41,726 nt of DNA from Streptomyces tropicalis. Its GTDB lineage: Bacteria > Actinomycetota > Actinomycetes > Streptomycetales > Streptomycetaceae. The position numbers and the translations under genes are program-made. The notes under the pieces were generated by a model. That model saw only the letters and a program-made list of their open reading frames with translations. It ran no database searches and was not told the DNA's origin. The stretch's first letter is position 1, and every line of letters begins with the position of its first letter. The stretch covers positions 1 to 41,726 of the forward strand of contig NZ_JARJBB010000029.1 of NCBI RefSeq assembly GCF_029269835.1. The letters are read 5' to 3'. Below, one piece after another: positions 35,154-41,603 of the stretch.

Positions 35154-35357
35154 TCAGGTGAGCGCAGGCTCCGCCTGGTGTGCGTCGACGCGCTCCATGA
35201 TCCTGTCGTGAGAAGCGGCAGCCGCCAGCGCGTCGTTCTCGGCCTGGATCCGTACGAGCTCGGATTCGAGGTCCTGGACACGCTGCTGGAGCCGTCGCAT
35301 CTCGGCGAGGAGTCGAGGGTCGGAGCCACCGACGTAACCGAGAAGCGCCTTTGCCAT
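35154..35357 (-). CDS. Small coiled-coil protein of unknown function
   Basis: A 67-residue protein that I do not recognise by a named family. After a short N-terminus (MAKALLGYVGGSDPRLLAEM) it is almost entirely one amphipathic coiled coil, RRLQQRVQDLESELVRIQAE, with leucine and valine at heptad positions, then an alanine-rich end. A GGAGG ribosome-binding site lies ten bases before the ATG at 35357. The frame is open for 37 codons upstream but their third positions are not G/C-biased, so I exclude them. It has its own T-tailed terminator, so it is a separate, probably well-expressed unit beside smc. Dimerisation is likely; a link with SMC is only suggested by position. Confidence 0.75.
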   Translation of the reverse strand: MAKALLGYVGGSDPRLLAEMRRLQQRVQDLESELVRIQAENDALAAAASHDRIMERVDAHQAEPALT

Positions 35358-35685
35358 GATGGATGGTCCTCCACACTGAGTGACCGACCGAAGCGGTGTG
35401 GGTCGTGAGGGATTCGCACCCGCAGCGCTTGGCACTGTGGACTTCGTGCTGCCGTTCATCCATGCCAAACAGCTAAGGTGCGCGGGTTTTCAGCGTCTCA
35501 CCAAAAAGTTTGACGGTCAACACGATCACGCCCCGTATCGGCGGGCGTCCCGGGGGCGCGCGGCCGAACGGCGGCGGCGCTGCGACTCCTGCGGGCCCCT
35601 CGGGGCGTGGCGATCATCCTGCCGTGCGGAACCCCGTACGGCAAGCCCCTCTCGGCAACCACCTGCTCCTTTCGCCCGGGGGCAG
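35358..35685. promoter_or_regulatory. Intergenic region upstream of the small coiled-coil gene
   Basis: This stretch should hold the promoter of the 67-residue gene. On the minus strand a TTGACC is at 35520-35515 and a TTAGCT at 35477-35472; the spacing does not fit a single promoter. No gene or RNA is supported here (a partial T-arm-like stretch is discussed under rejected items). Confidence 0.35.
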
Positions 35686-35714
35686 GCGCCGGCGGCGTCT
35701 CCCGCCGCCGGCGC
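35686..35714 (-). terminator. Terminator after the acylphosphatase gene
   Basis: Arms GCGCCGGCGGCG and CGCCGCCGGCGC pair perfectly over 12 bp with a 5-base loop, 22 bases past the stop. Confidence 0.8.
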
Positions 35715-35736
35715 GGGCGTCTCCGGCGGGGACGGC

Positions 35737-36018
35737 TCAGCGCTCCACGAAGCCCTCGTACCCCCCGCGGGGTGTGGCCCAGATCTCGGTGACGCCGTCC
35801 ACGCGACCGGGCGTGTCGCCACTCTGCAACCAGACGAGCAGGGCATGGCACGCCGTGCGCGGCCCTTCGGCGACCACCTGGACGCGTCCGTCGTCGAGAT
35901 TGAGAGCAAAACCACTGAGGCCCCCGATCTCCAGGGCTCTGGCCCGGGTGAACCAGCGGAAACCCACACCCTGGACGCGTCCGCGCACCCATGCGGTCAT
36001 CCGTACATCCTCGCTCAT
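35737..36018 (-). CDS. acyP: Acylphosphatase
   Basis: A 93-residue acylphosphatase, which hydrolyses carboxyl-phosphate bonds in small metabolites. The phosphate-binding loop and catalytic arginine are in GRVQGVGFRWF (about 13-23). The catalytic asparagine is in GLSGFALNLDDGRVQVVAEG (about 32-51). Length and order match the family. The ATG at 36018 was chosen as the only start near the conserved N-terminus. It stands alone, with its own terminator, and diverges from the CAP-domain gene across 172 bases. Confidence 0.94.
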   Translation of the reverse strand: MSEDVRMTAWVRGRVQGVGFRWFTRARALEIGGLSGFALNLDDGRVQVVAEGPRTACHALLVWLQSGDTPGRVDGVTEIWATPRGGYEGFVER

Positions 36019-36091
36019 GGGTGCAACCTAACGGGCCAATACCTCTCGGGGCACGTCCTCCCCCGACGCCATGGGGTACCGTCCCGACCCA

Positions 36092-36128
36092 ATGAATCTC
36101 AATTGAAACTCACTCGATCGTGTGAGTT
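36092..36128. promoter_or_regulatory. Compound operator-like region upstream of the CAP-domain gene
   Basis: An inverted repeat AACTCAC-N8-GTGAGTT (36107-36113 and 36122-36128) directly abuts an A+T-rich pseudo-palindrome centred on CAATTG (36100-36105), which also reads as two 9-bp direct repeats 11 bp apart (36093 and 36104). It lies 63 bases above the CAP-domain start and on the acyP side of the divergent gap. Confidence 0.5.
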
Positions 36129-36190
36129 GGGTTGCTCGTGACGGCTCCATGCGCGCGGCGGCCCGCAGGCAGGACGAGGAAGGCCAGGAC

Positions 36191-37294
36191 ATGGGACGCC
36201 ACCGACGCCCTGACGCCGGCCGCGCCGCCACGGGCCGCGCCCCGGGGGCCACGGAGACGCACGGGTCGCGCGCACGGGGCCACGACCCGCGGGACCGGTA
36301 CGCGGACGACGGCCGCCTGGGCATCGCGCCGTACCTGAACCCGGACGCATACACGAGGGCGCAGGAGTACCTGTTCGGGGCGGACGACGAGCACGCGCGG
36401 GCCTCGCGCACGGTGAGCTTCCCCGCCGACGGCTTCTCCCCGTCGAACGGGCCGCGCCGGAGCGGTCACCGCCGCCGCAAGAAGGCGGCGACGCCCGTCC
36501 GCACGGGCCTGCTCGGCGTCTCGGCCGCCGTCGCCCTCGGCACGGTCGCGGTCGCGACCGGCGCGGTGCCCGGCCTGGACAACTACCGACTGGGCGGCGG
36601 CAGCAGCACCGGCGCCGACGCGGTGCAGGCCGCCGGCACCCCCACGAACTCGGCGACGGAGCAGGGCGGGACGTCCGGCAGCGTGCAGCAGCGCACCGAC
36701 TCCCCGTCGACGAGCCGCGGCGCGGACCGCTCGTCCTCCCCGAGCCGCTCGGCGTCGCCGTCGGCGTCCCCCGCTCCCTCCTCCCCCTCGGCCGCCCCCG
36801 CGGCCCCGCACCCGGCGGAGCCGACGACGGCCGCGCCGGGCCGGAACGGGAAGCCGAAGCCGGACACCCCGGCCCGCCGGGCGTCGAAGGTGCCCGCACA
36901 GGCCGCGGCCCCGGCCGCGGAGTCCGCCGAGGCACAGGTCCTGAAGCTGGTGAACGCGGAGCGGGCGAAGGCCGGCTGCACCCCGGTCACGGCGAACGGT
37001 GCGCTGACGAAACTGGCCGAGAGCTTCAGCCGGGCCATGGCCGCCCAGGACTTCTTCGACCACACCGACCCCAGCGGGGCCACGCCGTGGGACCGGGCGG
37101 CGAAGCTCGGGATCGTCGGCCTCGGCGGCGAGAACATAGCCCGCGGCCAGGCGGACCCGGCCGCGGTGATGGACGCCTGGATGAACAGCCCCGGCCACCG
37201 GGCGAACATACTCGACTGCGACTTCAAGACCCTCGGTGTCGGCGTGCACTTCGGCACCGGCGGTCCTTGGTGGACGCAGGACTTCGGCTATTGA
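36191..37294 (+). CDS. Membrane-anchored or secreted CAP-domain (SCP/PR-1) protein
   Basis: A 367-residue protein. An N-terminal basic, low-complexity region (1-100) precedes one membrane segment (about 104-125, GLLGVSAAVALGTVAVATGA). This is followed by a long serine-, proline- and threonine-rich spacer (135-240) and a C-terminal CAP domain (about 247-367). The CAP cavity residues are visible: H291 in FFDHTDPSG, E314 in GGENIARG and H336 in NSPGHRANIL, with two cysteines (C263, C343) able to form a disulphide. CAP proteins are extracellular, often lipid-binding or of unknown function. The ATG at 36191 has AGGAAGG seven bases upstream. The membrane segment means it is a type II protein displayed outside, or cleaved. 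Confidence 0.85.
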   Translation: MGRHRRPDAGRAATGRAPGATETHGSRARGHDPRDRYADDGRLGIAPYLNPDAYTRAQEYLFGADDEHARASRTVSFPADGFSPSNGPRRSGHRRRKKAATPVRTGLLGVSAAVALGTVAVATGAVPGLDNYRLGGGSSTGADAVQAAGTPTNSATEQGGTSGSVQQRTDSPSTSRGADRSSSPSRSASPSASPAPSSPSAAPAAPHPAEPTTAAPGRNGKPKPDTPARRASKVPAQAAAPAAESAEAQVLKLVNAERAKAGCTPVTANGALTKLAESFSRAMAAQDFFDHTDPSGATPWDRAAKLGIVGLGGENIARGQADPAAVMDAWMNSPGHRANILDCDFKTLGVGVHFGTGGPWWTQDFGY

Positions 37295-37345
37295 GACAGC
37301 CGCAGGTCAGAGCCCTGGAAACTCTCCTGGGCCGTGTCCGGGCCG

Positions 37346-37690
37346 TCATCCGGTGGTTCTTCGTCCGCTAGAGACGCGATCCACGGCGGCCCGGGTCCGG
37401 GTCCCGCTCGACGGCATCAGGTGCGTGTACGTCCGCAGCGTGAAGCCGGGGTCATGGTGCCCCAGGTACTCGCTGAGAGCCTTGGTGCTCTCCCCCGCGT
37501 CCAGCAGCACCGAGGCGCAGAAGTGCCGCAGCGCGTGCATGCCGTTCTCCCGCCCGGTCTCGACGCCCGCGGCTCGAAGTGCCGGCCGCCGGACGCGATG
37601 GTTGAAGCGGTTCCGGTCCAGCGCCAGCCCCATGGAGCCGGTGAAGATCAGCGACGCCGTGACGGGCGGACCGTCGGAGGTCTTCCACGG
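37346..37690 (-). pseudogene. Truncated tyrosine recombinase (phage-type integrase), C-terminal remnant
   Basis: About 115 residues match only the catalytic end of tyrosine recombinases. HALRHFCASVLLDAG gives the H-x-x-R box, and LGHHDPGFTLRTYTHL gives the second histidine and the nucleophile tyrosine. A preceding RNRFNHRVRRPALRAAGV fits the region before the H-x-x-R box. The frame continues open upstream for some 70 codons, but that part lacks recognisable integrase sequence and looks frameshifted; the N-terminal DNA-binding domains and first catalytic arginine are missing. It cannot be functional alone. It marks the start of the accessory region and is probably a relic of an integrated plasmid or phage. 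Confidence 0.75.
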
Positions 37691-37699
37691 CCGGCCCCT

Positions 37700-38236
37700 G
37701 GGACCGCAGCGAACTACGGCCCCAGGAGTCGATCTCCGCATGGAGCGGGCCACAGTCGAGGCGGTGCCTCCCACGGGGGATCGGCAGGCACCGGGATGGA
37801 GGGGGCGCCGTTCCCGGCCGCGGGCCCGTAGAGGGCGTGCGTGGGGAACTCCCATCCCGAACGCCATCGGCCCAGGCAGAGCCGAGCAGACGCGGCCCAG
37901 GGGCGTCAAGGTCGTTCGTACAGCGGTGGGTTGCTGGAGGAGTGCGGACCGCGGAGTTCGATCACCTCAGGGCCGCGGTTCCCAGCCGCAGGGCTGAACG
38001 ACGCCTCGAATCGGCTTCAGCCGACGCGCAGCGGCGGAGCGCAGCACCAGCGAAGAACCGATCGAGGGCGGATACTCCGATCATGTATGTGACCAGGTAG
38101 AACGTGGCAACCATCGGATGTTCGGTCACTGTGCGCGCTCACCCGAAAGGGCTACGTGAAGGGGCAGTGCACACGTGTGCGGGCTGCACTGAGGAAAGGG
38201 ACCCCTTACTCCGAACGCGCCCTCGAAGGAGACATC
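37700..38236. other. Stretch without a supported gene
   Basis: The 540 bases between the recombinase remnant and the ferritin-like gene hold no frame with Streptomyces coding bias. Near the right end, a 12-bp palindrome GCACACGTGTGC (38169-38180) lies within a wider CAGTGC/GCACTG inverted repeat (38165-38190), about 50 bases above the next start codon, and may be an operator. Confidence 0.4.
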
Positions 38237-39205
38237 ATGGTCCGCCACTCGATACGCACGCTCCTGGTCGGCGTATGCACGCTGACCGCCGCGTCCCAGG
38301 CGGCTACGGCTGTCGCTTTCGCCATGCCAAGCGCCCAGAAGCGGGCAGCACACACAGTGACCCAGGGCTTCCGCGCACAGACGCTCTCCGACCTCACCAC
38401 CGCCATGAAGGGGGAAGCGTTCGCCTACGCCTCCTACAGCCTTTTCGGCACCGAGGCCGACCGCCAGGGCCACCCGGCCGTCGGTAGGCTCTTCAGCAGC
38501 ACCGCGCAGACGGAGCTGAACGAGCACCTGCATCAGGCCGCCACCCTGGCTGGCACGGTCGGCACGAACGCGTCCAACCTGCGCCAGGCCATCAACGGCG
38601 AGACGTACGAACACCAGGTGATGTACCACGGCTTCGCCAGTCAGGCCCGCGCCGACGGGGACCTCGCGGCCGCCAAGTTGTTCACCGAGATCGCCGCCGA
38701 CGAGGGCCGCCACCGCGACGCCTACCGCACCGCGCTGACAGCGGTGACCACCGGCCGCGGCACCGTCCCGGCGCCGCCGACGGCCAACACCGTGTCCGTG
38801 CCCGCCGGCCTTCCGCAGGTGAAGGCAGCCCGCACCCGGACCAACCTCGACACCGCCATGCACGGCGAGGCGCTCGCCCACGCCAAGTACATGCTCTACG
38901 CCGTCCAGGCACGGCAGAGCGGCAACCCGGCACTGGCCCGGTTGTTCGAAGGCACCGCCGGGGTCGAGCTGCACGAGCACTTCGCCGGCGAAGCGGTCCT
39001 GGCCGGGCTGGTCCGCACGACGAAGACGAACCTGAGCAAGGCCATCTCCGGGGAGCGCAACGAAGCGACCACGCTGTACCCCGGGTTCGCCAATCGGGCC
39101 GCGACCGTCGGTGACGCTGCCGTCGCCACCTACTTCCGCGACACAGCCGCCGACGAGGCCAAACACGCGACCGCCTTCCAGAAGGCACTCAACCAGCTGC
39201 GCTGA
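38237..39205 (+). CDS. Secreted protein with two tandem ferritin-like domains
   Basis: A 322-residue protein with an N-terminal Sec-type signal peptide (VRHSIRTLLVGVCTLTAASQ then an AVAFA cleavage-like site near residue 29). The mature part is an internal duplication of a four-helix domain related to rubrerythrin or ferritin. Copy 1 (about 48-168) has E60, E93, E96-H97, E122 and E156-x-x-H159. Copy 2 (about 199-318) has E211, E244, E247-H248, E273 and E307-x-x-H310. Every pair is exactly 151 residues apart. These acidic and histidine residues suit a di-iron or di-manganese site in each copy. An AAGGAG lies five bases before the ATG at 38237. The metal and the reaction are unknown. The gene ends at a hairpin shared with the convergent membrane protein gene. 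Confidence 0.8.
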   Translation: MVRHSIRTLLVGVCTLTAASQAATAVAFAMPSAQKRAAHTVTQGFRAQTLSDLTTAMKGEAFAYASYSLFGTEADRQGHPAVGRLFSSTAQTELNEHLHQAATLAGTVGTNASNLRQAINGETYEHQVMYHGFASQARADGDLAAAKLFTEIAADEGRHRDAYRTALTAVTTGRGTVPAPPTANTVSVPAGLPQVKAARTRTNLDTAMHGEALAHAKYMLYAVQARQSGNPALARLFEGTAGVELHEHFAGEAVLAGLVRTTKTNLSKAISGERNEATTLYPGFANRAATVGDAAVATYFRDTAADEAKHATAFQKALNQLR

Positions 39206-39217
39206 CCTGGGGCTCAC

Positions 39218-39247
39218 CTGGTGGGCCGGGGGCACCCGGCCCACCAG
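39218..39247. terminator. Bidirectional terminator
   Basis: Arms CTGGTGGGCCGGG and CCCGGCCCACCAG form a perfect 13-bp stem with a 4-base loop between two converging genes. Confidence 0.85.
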
Positions 39248-39288
39248 TTCGGCCGCGTCGCGCCGCGCCGCCGTCGCGCCGCGCAGCC

Positions 39289-39705
39289 CTACAAGGTTCT
39301 GCGGTGCAGCAAACTTCGCACCAGGAGCGGAACCGACAAAAGGAGCAGGGCTCCTTCGACGGCCAGGCTGACCAGCCCGAGCGGTTCCGTCCAGTTGCCG
39401 ATGTCGTCGGTGTAGTGGGGCAGCCCGGGCCCCCTGGAGAGGACGTATCCCAGCAGGGGGCCCGCGGCGACCCCGGCCGCCAACAGCCACCCCGATCGGA
39501 CGCTGCCGGCGAGAAGCAGCGCGGCAGCGACCACGGCCGCGATCTCCAGGACGTGGTAGGCGACACCGATGTAGTGGGGATCCCTCGTCGTCGTGACGCC
39601 GCCTTGATCCTTGACATGGATGACGGCCACCGCGAGGCACAGTAGGGCGCCCGCCGACCTGGCCACCCACGTGGCTTCCGGCCCCCGCACAGCGCGGTGT
39701 GACAT
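39289..39705 (-). CDS. Four-helix membrane protein of unknown function
   Basis: A 138-residue protein with four predicted membrane helices (about 14-30, 46-66, 70-88 and 106-128). The loop between helices 3 and 4 is strongly polar and distinctive: SRGPGLPHYTDDIGNWTEPLG. An HVKDQGG follows helix 1. These patterns recur in an actinobacterial family of small membrane proteins with no assigned function. The ATG at 39705 is preceded by GAGGT with eight bases of spacing; an upstream GTG at 39810 would add 35 low-confidence residues. It converges on the ferritin-like gene. Confidence 0.7.
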   Translation of the reverse strand: MSHRAVRGPEATWVARSAGALLCLAVAVIHVKDQGGVTTTRDPHYIGVAYHVLEIAAVVAAALLLAGSVRSGWLLAAGVAAGPLLGYVLSRGPGLPHYTDDIGNWTEPLGLVSLAVEGALLLLSVPLLVRSLLHRRTL

Positions 39706-40003
39706 GCGACGGCACCTCTGACTTCCCTCGGCAGTGCGTGTCTGAGGCGCCGCGTCCCAGGCCCCGTACGGTCGGGCTTGAGGATCGGCAACGCGCCGCA
39801 CCTGTGTCATGTCCAGCCTCGGCGGATTGCTGCTCGCTGTCGCCCCCGACGACGCAGACGAGTGACACAGAAGGGGCGCGTGACGGACACCGGCCCAGCC
39901 CGCGCCTGGTATCCGACGTCAACGCCTGACACCAACAGGCGCGAACGCCAGTGGTCAGTGGCGATCTCCGGCGCACCCCTTCCTGAATCCCTGGTCGGTT
40001 GGT

Positions 40004-40199
40004 AGACGTCGGAGCGCGCCGTGAGCGACCGGATCTTCGCCACGGGCATGCCCCGGGCGGACAGCAGCACCATCCGGGCCCGCCGCCAGGCCACCACCGA
40101 CCCGGTGCCCCTGCGGATGATCCGCAGCAGCCGTCCGCCCTCGGCGTCGTCGATCCCGCGGACCCGCACGCGCTCTGCCCTCGGCCCAGCCTGGCGCAC
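40004..40199 (-). pseudogene. IS630-family transposase, N-terminal remnant
   Basis: About 60 residues match the N-terminal helix-turn-helix domain of IS630-type transposases. GRLLRIIRRGTGSVVAWRRA and RMVLLSARGMPVAKIRSLTA are close to intact elements. The sequence then diverges abruptly (after residue 62 or so) and the catalytic DDE domain is absent. Codon bias is strong in the matching part and lost after it. No terminal inverted repeats are visible. It is a dead fragment. Confidence 0.65.
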
Positions 40200-40200
40200 G

Positions 40201-40232
40201 CGCGCCGTCCGAAGCGGCGCCCGGACGGCGCG
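40201..40232 (-). terminator. Terminator downstream of the DUF1801 gene and small ORF
   Basis: Arms CGCGCCGTCCG and CGGACGGCGCG form a perfect 11-bp stem with a 10-base loop, 51 bases after the small ORF at 40283-40387. Confidence 0.6.
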
Positions 40233-40282
40233 TCACATCTGCGACTGAGCATGTAGTGGGCAGGATTTGCCACCTGCTGTGG

Positions 40283-40387
40283 TCAGCCTGGCGCCTCGAC
40301 GTCGTCCGTGAGGGCGCGCAGCAGATGCTTTACCAGCAGCGCCAGGCCGCCGAGCACGCTGAGGTGCCACAGGCCCCGCCCGTTCAC
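40283..40387 (-). CDS. Possible 34-residue hydrophobic peptide or gene remnant
   Basis: A short frame starting GTG at 40387, 10 bases after the DUF1801 stop, with strong G/C bias at third codon positions. Its product is hydrophobic (GLWHLSVLGGLALLVKHLL) with an acidic end (TDDVEAPG). It resembles no family I can name. It could be a genuine small membrane peptide, or the end of a lost gene. No clear ribosome-binding site is seen. Confidence 0.3.
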   Translation of the reverse strand: MNGRGLWHLSVLGGLALLVKHLLRALTDDVEAPG

Positions 40388-40397
40388 CGGGCGCGCC

Positions 40398-40850
40398 TCA
40401 GCTCACCGCCTGCTTCACGAGCGCACCGATCCGCGCCTCCACCTCGGCCGTCACCTCGGTCAGGGCGAAACCGGCCGCCCACATCGTGCCCTCGTCCAGC
40501 TTCGCCCGGTCGCTGAACCCGAGCGTCGCGTAGCGGGCCTTGAACTTCTCCGCGCTCTGGAAGAAGCACACGACCTTGCCGTCCAGCGCGTAGGCGGGCA
40601 TCCCGTACCAGAGCTTCGGCGCGAGGGCCGGGGCGCTGGCTGTGATGACGGCATGGATCCGCTCAGCCATGATCCGGTCCGAGTCCTGCATCTCGGCGAT
40701 CTTCGCGAGCACGTCCCGCTCCGCCTCCGCCGCCTTGTCCGCGCGCGAACTGCGGCGGGCTGCCGTCTTCAGCTCTTGGGCGTGGTCCTTCATCGCGGCC
40801 CGCTCCTCGGCCGTGAATCCCTCGTGCGTGCTGCTTTCGGTGCTGCTCAT
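40398..40850 (-). CDS. DUF1801 (YdhG-like) protein
   Basis: A 150-residue protein of the DUF1801 family. The N-terminal part is charged and helical (MKDHAQELKTAARRSSRADK). The conserved core runs from about 75 to 145: LWYGMPAYALDGKVVCFFQS and KARYATLGFSDRAKLDEG. Some related proteins are described as iron chaperones, but no metal ligands stand out, so function is unknown. GGGAG lies seven bases before the ATG at 40850. It diverges from a TetR gene, and its promoter is covered by the shared operators, so it is probably the regulated target. Confidence 0.85.
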   Translation of the reverse strand: MSSTESSTHEGFTAEERAAMKDHAQELKTAARRSSRADKAAEAERDVLAKIAEMQDSDRIMAERIHAVITASAPALAPKLWYGMPAYALDGKVVCFFQSAEKFKARYATLGFSDRAKLDEGTMWAAGFALTEVTAEVEARIGALVKQAVS

Positions 40851-40922
40851 GGCAGATCTCCCTGAGAGGGTCTGATGTGCTGGATCTCGGGCGCGTGGGT
40901 GGCGACGTGCCGCCACATCCGA

Positions 40923-40945
40923 GATCGGCACGCTACGTGCCGATC
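40923..40945. promoter_or_regulatory. TetR operator site 1
   Basis: A perfect palindrome with arms GATCGGCACG and CGTGCCGATC around CTA. It lies just downstream of the predicted start of transcription of the DUF1801 gene. Its core GGCACGCTACGTGCC matches operator site 2 at 13 of 15 positions. Confidence 0.8.
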
Positions 40946-40953
40946 GAGTCTGA

Positions 40954-40982
40954 ATACTGCGCGCAGCCCTCGGCATTGTCAA
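40954..40982 (-). promoter_or_regulatory. Promoter of the DUF1801 gene
   Basis: A perfect TTGACA at 40982-40977 on the minus strand, 17 bases, then CAGTAT at 40959-40954. This is a near-consensus promoter for the principal sigma factor. Its -35 box is overlapped by operator site 2, and its start is bounded by site 1. Confidence 0.7.
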
Positions 40983-41006
40983 CGGCACGCCATGTGCCGT
41001 TAGGAT
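40976..41006 (+). promoter_or_regulatory. tetR promoter for an apparently leaderless transcript
   Basis: TTGTCA at 40976-40981 and TAGGAT at 41001-41006, 19 bases apart. The -10 box ends only six bases before the ATG at 41013, so transcription should start at or next to the A of the start codon. No ribosome-binding site is present, in agreement with leaderless translation, which is common in actinobacteria. Confidence 0.65.
40981..41001. promoter_or_regulatory. TetR operator site 2
   Basis: Arms AACGGCAC (40981-40988) and GTGCCGTT (40994-41001) around GCCAT. It shares the core of site 1 and fills the spacer of the tetR promoter while touching the -35 box of the divergent promoter, so one bound regulator could shut off both genes. 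Confidence 0.8.
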
Positions 41007-41012
41007 GGCGGC

Positions 41013-41603
41013 ATGACCGACACGCCCGCCACGCCGAGACGCCGAGGCGCCGCACGCACCGAAGAGCTGCTGCAGGTGACCCTCGACCTGGCTGCGGAGG
41101 TCGGATACGCGGGCCTGAGCATCGAGGCGGTCGGCCGAAGGGCCGGGGTCGGAAAACACACGATCTACCGGCGCTGGCCGTCCATGTCGGCGCTGCTGCT
41201 CGACGCGCTCAGCCGCGTGTGGACCAGTGACCTGGACTACCGCGACACCGGGGACGTCCGCGCGGATCTGCGCGAACAGTTCCTACGCTCGGGCCTCGCC
41301 CTCTCGAGCCCGCCGATCGGCCCCGTCTACCGCGCGGTCATCGCCGAGGCTCAGGCCGATTCAATGCTGCGGGCAACCCTGCACGAACGGTTCCTGGTCA
41401 CCGTCGAGCAGAGCACCCTCGACCGAATCACCCGCGCCCAGCGCACCGGTGAACTGACCGCGGAAGCGAATCTGGAATTCGCCGCTGAGGTGCTGTGCGG
41501 CACGCTGTACTACCGCAGCCTGCTGTCAACCCGCCCCATCGACGAGGACGCGGTCGACGGACTGCTGGACATGTTCATGGCCGCCTACGGAACCAGCAAC
41601 TAG
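41013..41603 (+). CDS. TetR/AcrR-family regulator, divergent from DUF1801 gene
   Basis: A 196-residue TetR-type repressor. The DNA-binding domain is at about 15-62: TEELLQVTLDLAAEVGYAGL, then EAVGRRAGVGKHTIYRRWPS, a classic recognition-helix region. The C-terminal part is of the TetR C-terminal type with RAVIAEAQADSMLRATLHER, seen in a common Streptomyces subgroup. The ligand is unknown. The start ATG at 41013 has no ribosome-binding site and sits where transcription should begin. The stop codon TAG lies within a CTAG that forms the insertion site of the adjacent IS. Autoregulation and repression of the DUF1801 gene are inferred from the paired operators. Confidence 0.9.
   Translation: MTDTPATPRRRGAARTEELLQVTLDLAAEVGYAGLSIEAVGRRAGVGKHTIYRRWPSMSALLLDALSRVWTSDLDYRDTGDVRADLREQFLRSGLALSSPPIGPVYRAVIAEAQADSMLRATLHERFLVTVEQSTLDRITRAQRTGELTAEANLEFAAEVLCGTLYYRSLLSTRPIDEDAVDGLLDMFMAAYGTSN

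Noticed and set aside
32260..35463. A 1067-codon open frame on the minus strand
   Set aside because: It is an out-of-frame shadow of smc; the SMC frame has both ATPase halves and the expected length.
35400..35515. A tRNA-like stretch; the minus strand reads GGGTGCGAATCCC, like a T-arm
   Set aside because: The T-loop has TGCGAAT instead of TTCGAAT, and I could not build an acceptor stem or anticodon arm around it.
37837..38100. Two overlapping small plus-strand frames after the recombinase remnant
   Set aside because: No codon-position bias, no ribosome-binding site and no recognisable sequence.
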